Shown here in pieces: positions 55,209-64,000 of a DNA stretch of 64,000 nucleotides. Origin of the DNA: Tetradesmus obliquus. Lineage: Eukaryota; Chlorophyta; Chlorophyceae; Sphaeropleales; Scenedesmaceae. The position numbers and the translations under genes were made by a program. Each line of letters opens with the position of its first letter. The stretch's first letter is position 1. Below the pieces are notes generated by a model. The model ran no database searches, was not told the DNA's origin, and saw only the letters and a program-made list of their open reading frames with translations. The stretch covers positions 6,730,501 to 6,794,500 of the forward strand of contig CP126192.1 of the NCBI GenBank assembly GCA_030272155.1. The letters are read 5' to 3'.

Positions 55209-55294
55209 TTTTGCCGCTGTGCAGGCACAGCTGCTGCACTGATGGATGTCATGACATCCATCAGTGCAGCAGCTGTGCCTGCACAGCGGCAAAA
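55209..55294. repeat. Perfect 86-bp palindrome, no spacer
   Basis: The left arm 55209-55251 (starting TTTTGCCGCTGTG) is the exact reverse complement of 55252-55294, with its centre at TCA|TGA. A (CTG)n tract lies just before it (55142-55182). Confidence 0.97.
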
Positions 55295-55529
55295 AGTGTC
55301 TGATCAGACACTGCCCATGCACTTCAAGCGTATGCAGGCATACTTGTGCTGATACTGAGTGTTCGCAAACGTTGTGCACAGAAAACACCTCATCAAAATG
55401 TGGTTCTCCATAACAAGTGCTATCGGAACCTTCTGATTCGTGTTCCATAGCAGCTGCAGACGGCTCCTGTTGCACTGTGTAGGCACTGCTGCTGCTGCTG
55501 CCGCTGCTGCTTCTGACGGGATGAAGCTG

Positions 55530-56245
55530 TTACCAAGCAGCGCCGGTAACGGCTGGTGACGGTAACGCGTGGCGGGGGGAGCAGCCGGTAGCGAATGGTA
55601 ACAGTTGTAACGGTGCAGCGGCTGGCAACAGGCGGTAACAGCTGGTAACGGGCAGCGGCGGCGGTAGGCGGCACCATGGTATACACTGCACCAACGGGCG
55701 AATTCGCAAAACCGACAAGTAACACCGACACGCTCCCAATGTGGCTGACGCTGCAGTTACAACTGGCACGAGCCCTGAATGTGGCTGACGCTGCAGTTAC
55801 AACTGGCACGAGCCCAGCTCATTGAGCTTTGAATGCCGGCACACAATGCCATGTTTTGCACCTGGTTGTTAACCGAACATGTGCCAGTGTTATTGCGGGG
55901 CCGAACGCAACTTCCGCGCCCTGTTATTTGGGGTAGCAACTCGGCGGGGGGTCCAGGGGGGGGGCGGCGGTAGCCCCCCTGGTGGGGCCTGGGGCGCAGC
56001 CCTAGAACCTGGCGAGACTTCAAGGTTTGCAGTGCCCAATTCCACTGCATTTTTAAGCAACTCATCAGTGAAATCAGTCAAAGAGGGGGCAGCCGCAGCC
56101 GACCGGCAGACGCACCACAGCCACCCCTGGTAAAGGTAACGGGTCTTGGGGGCCGCTGCGGCAGCCGGTAACGGGCGGTAACGGTAACGCACTCGCCGCC
56201 TGGCGGCCGGTAACGGGCGGTAACGGTAACGGTGGTAACAGCTTT
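55530..56245. repeat. Dispersed GGTAACGG / CGGTAACG motif cluster
   Basis: GGTAAC or close variants occur some 20 times in two blocks (55540-55680 and 56135-56240), on the same strand, with irregular spacing. The stretch between them has long G and C runs (55945-55980). It could be a decayed mobile element or a simple-repeat field; I see no coding core. Confidence 0.65.
55738..55815 (+). repeat. 40-bp direct duplication
   Basis: A 38-base block starting AATGTGGCTGACGCTGC is repeated without change after two bases (55738-55775 and 55778-55815). Confidence 0.95.
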
Positions 56246-56685
56246 TTCCTGTCATGCTTCTGCTGTGCTAAGCCGTGCTATGCTGTGCAGCGTCGTTGTC
56301 AATGCTCTAAGTTGTCACGTTAGTCTACTCGGAGCATAGCAGCGGACACAGCATGTCCAAGAAGGAGCCGCGGCATGGAAAGGGCAAATTTGCAGAGGAT
56401 GGGTGGACACAGCTGGTGCATTGAACACGTATGCCAGTGCACTGCATTCAACTGCCGAACAAAAACATCACGTGTCTGTGCAAACAACAGCCGGGTCGAA
56501 TTGTGGTCTTCGAGTTTGTTTCAAAACAGCTGTACATGTACCTCGGCGGTCCAGGTGTCACCCGCCACAGCTACTTCGTCAGCCAGTAAACATCCACGCA
56601 CAGCCGAATTCAAAGCAGATGATTGTACTAGCTGTATATAAGCACAAGTAGCCGCGGCGTAGTCAGTCTGCATCAGGAGAATCGC

Positions 56686-56732
56686 TGACACCCAACGGTA
56701 CTGTCATGCATGACACCCAACGGTACTGTCAT
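56686..56732 (+). repeat. 22-bp direct repeat
   Basis: TGACACCCAACGGTACTGTC followed by AT occurs at 56686-56707 and 56711-56732. Confidence 0.95.
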
Positions 56733-57781
56733 ATGACAGCGAACGCTGTTTGTTAGTGCTCACCGCGTGGGGCTAAGATTGTCCTGATTAGCCATATTTA
56801 CTTTTTACGCCTGCTCATCGATATTTCAGCTCAAGCCTGGAGTACGGTGCTGCTGGTTCAGCCTGAACTGCGGCAGTGCTGAATCAGCACATGTGAACAG
56901 CCTGTGCGCGGCGCAGGACACTGGCGCAGCATGTCTAAATGACAGATTTAGTGTGAGCATCATCACGTTACCTTTCAAGCCACCTTATGTGCTATGTGTG
57001 AGTCGCAGACCATGACTTGACATGCAATGGCTGTGTCAGTGAAATTGCTGTCTGCACGCATTGAGCACATTGTGAGAATCCTTGGAAACCTAAAGTCTGC
57101 CTTTGGGAATGACAAGCCACAACAAGGCGTGCTTTCAGGCATAATGCTGCTTCAATTAACCACGAAGATGTGTTTGCTCGGCCGCTATCAGTGATGTTTG
57201 CCAAGCCCAAAGCCACAGAACCATCCACTGCCATGTAGTAAAACCCCAACATCTTGTAGGAGGCAAATACCAGATGACTCATCTGCGTCGGACTTATCTG
57301 TGTCGGATGCATTGCTGCAGAACAAAGACCCCAATCTGATGCAGCTGCCTTAAACGCAAGATGCTTGCAGGCTAATCCTGCGAGCAGTAGCAGTGCTGCC
57401 GACGTACCATGGTACTGTGGTAATCAGCGTTTATATGTCCAGATAAACCCCTTGTACAGAGTACCCTTCTGTGGAACCAGCTGCCTCTCGTATCCATCCC
57501 AGCATGAACGCTGTTGCAGCGTCATCCGTTTAACAGCATACCTAGCCCAGACATGCATGACTATGCAGAGTAATCATGTGCAGAATCGGCTGCGCAGCTG
57601 CTCTGACAATTTGATGTATCTTGTATGCACAGCATGCTCTGCTGCTAACTGCTGCCTCCAGTAACCAAACTACCACCACGTGCATGCTGCTTTCAAATAA
57701 TATGTACATGTGTAAACCCTCCAAGACCTTCATTATGCATTCACTAAAGGCATTACCCGAGCCACTGAGCTCCAACTGCAT

Positions 57782-60700
57782 TCAAACAGCAGCAGAACTG
57801 TACACATTGCAGGACGCCCCAGTGAACCCTGCATTGCACAGGCACACCCCGCTCAACAGGTTGCACACGCCATTGCTGCTGCAGTTGCCAGGGCAGCTCT
57901 TCGCAGCTGGCAGTGGCTGCTGCGCGGCACCTGCAGCGCCGCACACAGCCAAAGCTGCCGCACCCTGCGTCTTCACAGCGCCGGTGGTTGCTGCTGCTGC
58001 ATTCGCACCCCGCCGGTTAGGGCACACAGTGAAATCCCCAGCTGCACTCAGACCCATTAGCTCTGGCTGCTGCACAGAATAAGCCTTGACTGGCGGCAGC
58101 ACAAAGGTACCTGGCGTTGCTGCAATCGCCTTGAACTTCAGGTTCACTGTGCCAGCACCCAGATATCCAAAATTGAATATAACAGCAGAGCGCAGCGTAG
58201 ACTGTGCAGGACACCACCACCTCGAGAAGTAGCTGTCTCCAAAGTCGCACTGCGTTGCTGCTGCAGCATCTTGATACACCAGTGGATCGATCGGCTCCAA
58301 TCCTCCTGGCATTAGTACCTCAACTACCACCCCAGACTGTAATGCATCTGGTGTTGTGAGCTGCACAGTGACAGTCACAACATCTGCTAGCGCTGCTGCA
58401 GCCAGATTGCCCTGGCCAGCTTCTGACTGGATCACCCGCTCCACCCAGAGGCCGCGGTAAGATGGGAAAGGCAGCAGCTGCGCAGGAATGAAGTCCAGTC
58501 CAGCTGCCACAGACACCTCTCCAGCAGAGCCCTGAACCTCAAATTGCAGCTTAGGATTGGCTGGTAGTGCAGACCAAGGGGTGCTACTGTTTGCCAGCGC
58601 ACCTGCTGTGGTAGGTGTGAAGGACGCACTCAGCAGCTGCGCCTGCTTAGGTGCTGCAGTAGACCCCACAGCCGCACTACTGCTGCTGCTGCCGCTGATT
58701 GCGCTGACTACGAGCTTGGCATCTGGGCTTGTACTGCCTCTCGACTTGTCATATGCAGACAGTGCAGCCGCCACTGTGCCAGGTGCCGTGCCGCCGACGC
58801 TCACACTCGTCGCTGCAATACCGCTGCGTGCAATGCTTGCCTGACCTCCCGAAACATACGCAGCCAGCTTTGGCAGTACCTCCCGGGCACCTGGCAGATC
58901 TTGCTGCACTAGGAATGCAAGCGCAAGCGCCTGATCCTCCTGCATAGCTGCTGACGCTGATCCAGGGTCCGAAGTTAGGTATGCAGTGCGCCCCGACACC
59001 CGCACATTCCCCAGCATCTGCTTAACCAGCTTGCCGATGCCTGCCTTCGCCTCTGCAACTGTCACGCCAGATGTGGATTTGCTGTTCGCTGCGACGACTT
59101 GCGTCAGCAACAATCCCGTGCGGGCCTGGCAACCGAGGCTGGTATTCTTGGGGGTTGTGGCTGCAGTGACGAGGCGGGAGAGTGACAGGTCGTGCGTGAC
59201 GTTGCTGCTGACGCCCTTGGGGGCCCAGTCGGGGCCAAGGGCCAGCCGGCCCCAGCTGAGCTCCTCAAAATCCATGTACCTGTGCAGCAAAGCAGCCGGG
59301 CAGGAAAGTTGATCAGCACAGCCAGCCTCTCAAATGGCGGTTGTTGCATGTACCTGCAGCCAGGCAGGCAATAGGCAGGCAGGCAGGGCAGGTAACACAT
59401 CAGCCCATATGGGCTGCGCAACGATGCTTGTTGCATGCCCAGCTGAGCTCTTCAAAGTCCATGTACCTGTGCAGCCAGCCAGGCAGATAGGCAGACATGT
59501 GACACTTCAGCACATAAGGGCTATTCTACGTGGCTATGCTATGGTTGTATGGTAGTGCCAGCCGCCCCCAGCTGAGCTCCTCATAGTCCATGTACCTGTG
59601 CAGCAAAGCAGCCGGGCAGGAAAGCGGATCAGCACAGCTAGCCTCTCAAATGGCGGTCGTTGCATGCATCTGCAGACAGACAGGCAGACAGCCAGGCAGG
59701 CAGGCAGCCAGGCAGGCAGGCAGGCACACATCAGCACAGCTGGGCTGCATGAGGCTGCTCAAAAACATCACATGCTGTTTTTTAGAAACAAGCACGCCTG
59801 TTCCTGGCGTTAGTAGACTTTCAGATGTATCCACACAGCTACTCCACTGCTGCCATAACACTGGACTTACATGTTCAGCGGCTTTCCTCCATAGTACGCC
59901 CTCAAAGAGGCAGGGCTGGGCTCTCTCGCCTCCTTTGCATTCTTCACTAGCTGCTCCTCTGCCGCTGCTTTCCAGGTAACTGCAGCAGCCTTGATGCTGC
60001 TACTGAATGCCAGCCCCTGCAGGGTGTTACTCTGCTGCGCCTGCTCTGCTAGCCACACAGCCCATGAGTTCAGCTCCACAGATGGAGAGCTGTAATACTC
60101 CCCATCTGGCACATAGTACATCAAGCCAAGCGACGGCCTTGTCAGCTTTGTCTTCAAAACATTAGCTGCTGCCGCGCTTGCATTCAGCTGAGCTAGCGTG
60201 ACCAGGGGTGTTGTGCCAGGCTTGCTGCTGCTGGCACTGGCAAGCATTGCTGCAGTGGAAGGGCTGTAACGGGCGAGGTAGGCTGGCAGAAGTGCAGTGC
60301 AGACTGCATCAGGACCCCAAGGGATGTAGCTGTCAGACTCTGCAGCTCGGCGAGCCTGCTGCTGCACAAAGGCGTTGTAAGAGGTCTGCACACGCAAAGG
60401 CAGCAGCAGCCGCAGCAGCAGCAGCAGCAGAGTGATGGTGAGTTAAAAACCACCAGCACAGTGCCACGCGGGCACAGAAGACACCCGTTGCTGCGCCTGC
60501 CTCTGCTGCCGGCAGACCTGGTGCACTCCTAAGCGTCCGGCGGCACAGCAGTGGTACAACTGGGCGCCACAGCTGTGCTGTCATGCAACATACAAACCAC
60601 CAGCCACTGTCAAAACCAAAGCTGTACAAAGCACGCCAGCACTCACCTTGATGGCTGGCAAGTAGCCCACTCCTGCAAGCAGATCGACTGTGCCGGAGCC

Positions 60701-62510
60701 AGGTGTAGCATCTGGCAGCTCCAAGCCCTCCTGCCTGCCGCTGCTGCCATTCACACTGCTGCCAGCTTGCAGCGCAAAGGATGTTGCGATGAACACCCCA
60801 CCCTGCTGCCCCTGGACTGTCACATCTTGCTGCGTTGCATCTGCAGCGTCTGCAGACGCGATGCTTGGTACCCGCGCATCAAAGCGAAGACCTGACATGC
60901 CGATGGATTTGGCTTGATACCTGAAGCGCACCTCCACCTGCTGCTGCTGCGGTGTTATGCTGACTGTCTGGACCACAGGGTCCTTTGGAAGCAGCACCAG
61001 TGAGCCATCATCTGCTACTGCGCTTGTGGCGTTGCTGCTGGTGTCAACGCCAGTGGTTGCGGCCGCCATCTGTGCAGTGATCTCGACTGTGATCGGCGCA
61101 GCAGCATCGGGGGAAGACACAATAACGCCTGCTTCGAAGTCGTCTCCGACCCTCACACTCTGCGGCGTTGACGCAATCAAACTGATGGGACGGCGTACGA
61201 TGACCTGTGTCTCATTTGCACCATACTTGCTGGGCTTGTCCGTGCTTCCCTTGCTCACTGCGTACGCACGCACGTTGAACGTGCCGAGGTTGGGCGGCGA
61301 CTTGAAGCGAACGCTTGCAGAACCATCTGTTTTGGTTTGCACGATGGTGAACACCGGCACTGTTTTGAACTCTGAAGACAGGCGCAGCTGCGCGCTGGCG
61401 TCGCCGCCAGCCTTGGAGCCTGCATATCCACAAGCCACAACAGAAACATGTTGCAAAGGCATGCGGCCAGACAGGTGACACATGGGCCTGCATGCAGCCG
61501 ATCGCACCGCAGCAGTGCTGTGTTGCTGTGTAACAGCAGCAATTGTTGGAACAGCGGTGACCAGCAACACAATTCAGGTGTACACTGTGTCACTCTATCG
61601 GACACCAAATGTATGTCGCACCTGATGGGTAGCGCTGTGATAGGCCCCAAGAGTAGAAGGGTGTCACTGTGAGGGAGTTGGTAAAGCCTCGCAGGTATGT
61701 TGCATCGCTGCTGTCAACTGGCGAGGCAGCAGGGTACCTTGTACGGGAGCCCCAGCTGGCATAGTCGACATACTGCAAGCCATCACAGCAGCAACAGCAG
61801 CCACACCGCCAGCAGCAGCAAGAGCACATTTGCTTAGCACAAGATGACGATTGGCAAACATGTGCTGCTGCAGGCGCCGCAAGCGAGCAAATCAAGTGAT
61901 TGCGCATGCTGACTTGCATGAGGGATGGTACAACATCTGCGCAGCCACCAGAACCACAGGCTCGTGTTGATCTCTATTTCACCGCGGAGGGCGTGACCGT
62001 TGTCACCAGGGGCAGCCAGTGGTCCACGGGTCAGCGTCTTGTACTGACCGCTCACAGTGACTGATAGCTGGTGACAGCAACACCCACCTAACTCCCCAAT
62101 GCAACTCACCGCAGAGGGTGTAATCGTCACCAGGGGCAGCCAGGGGTCATATACTCTGCTCACAGTGACTGGCAGGTGACGATCAACCACACCCAACACT
62201 CCAACACTTGCCAAAACCCATTCAATCTCACCGCGGAGGGAGTCACTGTCGTGACCAGGGGCAGCCAGGGGTCCAGCGCCAGACGGCGCGCCAGCGTGGC
62301 AAACGTGATGTTGATGTTGGAGCGGCTGGTGCGGCATTCGTTGATCTCCTTTATGTATGAAGATACATAAGGGTACGCCACCAGGCCCGCCGGCACATCC
62401 GGTAGCGGGTAAGGCAACAGCGCCAGGATGGACTCATCCACCACCACCACTGTGACCTCTGCATCAACAGCAGGCCTGCCAGTCAGCGCGTCAGTGACCT
62501 GCGGCAACAC

Positions 62511-62562
<52 letters not shown>

Positions 62563-63951
62563 GTCAATGCTTAGAGCTAGACATTGCCCGACAGACGACA
62601 CATGTGCAGTGTGCCGCCAACAAGTCAGCCGTCAAAGGACCCAGCATTGTTGCACTGCTGCTGTTTGCAATACACTTGATTTGATCGATGTCTGCCCAAG
62701 ATTGTACATTTAACAGGTGCGGGCGCCCAGCTGTCAACATGCCCTTGCTGGCACGGCTGCTGCTGCTGCTGCCGCTGCTGCAACTGCTGCTGCCGCATCT
62801 CCTCACCTTGACCTCAGTATCTGCTTCCGCATCCGACTTCATAACAGGCACCTCCTGCCCTCCAATACCCACAGCACTCGTCTTGAACAATCCCTTTGGC
62901 AGCCCAGCAGCAGCTGCAGCAGCAGCGGCTGGCACCACCTTGACGGTCACATTGAGCCGGTTGTCCTCATACACTGTGAGGTCAACCACGGCACTCGCTG
63001 TCGCAGGGGCCAGCGGATTGAAAAGCTTGCTCTTCGGCAGCTTGAGCTGCATGGGGGTCATGTTAGGTCCAATGTTTGCTGTTTCAGCAGCAGAAGGACG
63101 CGGCAGGGACAGCACGAGGTGTGCTTTGCAGCCTCCTAGGCACTCCTCGCCGACAGTTATGCTGATGCTGTTGGCACCTTTGGGGATGTTTGATAGGGCC
63201 TTTTGCTTCTGCAGGCGCATATTGCCCCACACCAGGAGGCCGCTGGCAGGGCGCCAGTAGGGGTTCATGAAGCTGAGCACTGCTGTGGAGCCGATGGTGT
63301 AGTTCTGCATTTCAGCAAACAAGCGCAGCAGTGTTGTTAAGTTTGTGCATACATGGTGCTGCACAGAAGGAATTGATGAAGTGCCGCACAAAAACAACAG
63401 CAGAATTTTTTGAAACGCCCAAGCATCTGCAAAATTCTGAACGCCTGACAAACAGCTGCTGCTGCTCTCCCAGTTTGGTGTACTCATCACAGCCGTCACC
63501 TACCTGCCTATCCTTCAGCAGACCCAAGTCAGGCAGGAACGCCCAGGGTGCGGCTTCCCAGTCACTCTGGTTCCTTCCAATCGGTGTCTCGCTGCATGCG
63601 GGCTGCCCACCAACACCCAGCACCTGACTGCCATTTGCATATGACACCGCACAGGCCACCAGCTTCAAATCCGCCGCACAAGGCAGCGTGATAGCACACG
63701 GCTTGGCAGTTGCAGGCTTGCCGCTGATGATCTGGCAGCGCTGCGCGCGCAGCTGCGCATTAGCGGATGCCGAGCAGTTGGCGAGGCTCTCGGAGGTGTT
63801 AGGTTTCAGGTAAACCTCGACTGTAACACCTTCAAGCTGGCTGCCGTCTTTGTCATTGAGCCAGGTTCGAGCTGACATTATGAAAGGTATGCCGGGCACG
63901 TCTGTGTTGGGGGAACGAGACAGCTCCACGCGCACAGGGCCGTTGGCAATC
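57782..63951 (-). CDS. Alpha-2-macroglobulin-like secreted protein with C-terminal EGF module (5' end outside window)
   Basis: Exons: 63951-63504, 63304-62807, 62498-62232, 61772-61622, 61419-60647, 60385-59871, 59279-57782, giving the last 1382 residues in consistent phase. Macroglobulin domains: PFIMSARTWLNDKDGSQLEG, then QNYTIGSTAVLSFMNPYW. The family landmark before the bait region is VDAEVTVVVVDESILAL, followed by TKTDGSASVRFKSPPNLGTF. The helical thioester domain follows, but where the family has (Y)PxGCxEQ this protein reads YIPWGPDAVCTALLPAYL, so the thioester Cys and Gln are gone. The end has the receptor-binding-like part (LMPGGLEPIDP, GTFVLPPVKAYSVQQPE) and an EGF module (CPGNCSSNGVC...CLCNAGFTGASC). 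Family members trap proteases; without a thioester, covalent trapping is unlikely. Its overall style resembles bacterial macroglobulins. Confidence 0.88.
59245..59606 (-). repeat. Three copies of the last exon's start and acceptor
   Basis: CCAGCTGAGCTCCTCAAAAT and the junction ATGTAC|CTGTGCAG (plus strand; junction 59279/59280) recur at junctions 59466/59467 and 59595/59596. A further intron block (AGCAGCCGGGCAGGAAAG ... ATGGCGGT) is shared by 59286-59345 and 59604-59660. Confidence 0.92.
61975..62280 (-). repeat. Three copies of an exon end and donor
   Basis: The end of exon 62498-62232 (plus strand CTCACCGCGGAGGG then CCAGGGGCAGCCAGGGGTC) recurs with donors at 62108 and 61981. The spacing is 122 and 127 bases; the second copy has GTGAG kept, the third GTGAA. 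Confidence 0.9.
62513..62561 (-). repeat. (CTG)n tract before a 3' splice site
   Basis: About 16 CAG units on the plus strand (CTG in the transcript) lie immediately before the acceptor at 62499 of the alpha-2-macroglobulin-like gene. Confidence 0.95.
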
Positions 63952-64000
63952 CTGCAGGAGAGCAACGCAAGACACCGTATCAATAGCAGCTACTGTTGTA

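Larger units (their letters stand above)
54999..57781. other. Intergenic region with palindrome and GTAAC repeats
   Basis: The promoter of the minus-strand MYND gene and the 3' flank of the alpha-2-macroglobulin-like gene. No gene is supported. A TATA-like CTGTATATAAGC lies at 56632-56643 without a gene behind it. The repeats are listed separately. Confidence 0.45.

Noticed and set aside
56632-56643. TATA-like motif as promoter of a plus-strand gene
   Set aside because: No coding exon follows on the plus strand before the minus-strand gene ends at 57782.

Overview
The window is nuclear DNA of a eukaryote, most likely a chlorophyte green alga. The signs are many short introns with GT..AG borders, long CAG/CTG trinucleotide tracts, proteins rich in poly-Ala, poly-Gln and poly-Ser, a Ser-Pro cell-wall linker, and the algal polyadenylation signal TGTAA behind several genes. 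A scenedesmid or selenastracean origin is a guess from overall style only. Exon borders below were set by hand from GT/AG sites, reading phase and comparison between paralogues within the window. No RNA evidence was available.

Layout. (1) 1-2250 (+): last two visible exons of a MYND zinc-finger protein. (2) 3034-5373 (-): a coiled-coil protein, partly resolved. (3) 8080-9510 (-): a two-exon secreted protein with an Asn-Cys-Tyr-x-Tyr-Ala motif. (4) 12628-19149 (+): a large extracellular, Cys-containing modular protein; its first exon was not found. (5) 22496-34779 (+): a 19-exon polycystin-2/TRP-type channel of about 1603 residues whose exon phases all agree. (6) 38789-43072 and 43897-48226 (-): two tandem secreted pectate-lyase-superfamily (beta-helix) paralogues of about 549 and 609 residues. 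(7) 49414-50362 (+): a truncated copy of the N-terminal part of the MYND protein. (8) 50944-54998 (-): a second MYND gene with a one-base frame break in exon 1. (9) 57782-63951 (-): the C-terminal 1382 residues of an alpha-2-macroglobulin-like protein with a degenerate thioester site and a terminal EGF module.

The most striking signal is architectural. In the channel gene, the alpha-2-macroglobulin gene and the modular wall gene, short pieces of an exon edge together with its splice site are repeated, diverged, one to four times in the adjoining intron. At the third channel exon all four extra copies lie in frame, and the whole stretch stays open. A second recurrent feature is a (CTG)n tract standing in, or close to, the place of the polypyrimidine tract at many 3' splice sites. 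Other oddities are an 86-bp perfect palindrome, a 15-copy 34-bp minisatellite open in three frames, and paralogue pairs that differ by a single intron.

Functionally the window holds secreted or wall-associated proteins (beta-helix pair, modular protein, alpha-2-macroglobulin-like protein, Cys-motif protein), one membrane channel and MYND proteins. I see no evidence that they form a single pathway.
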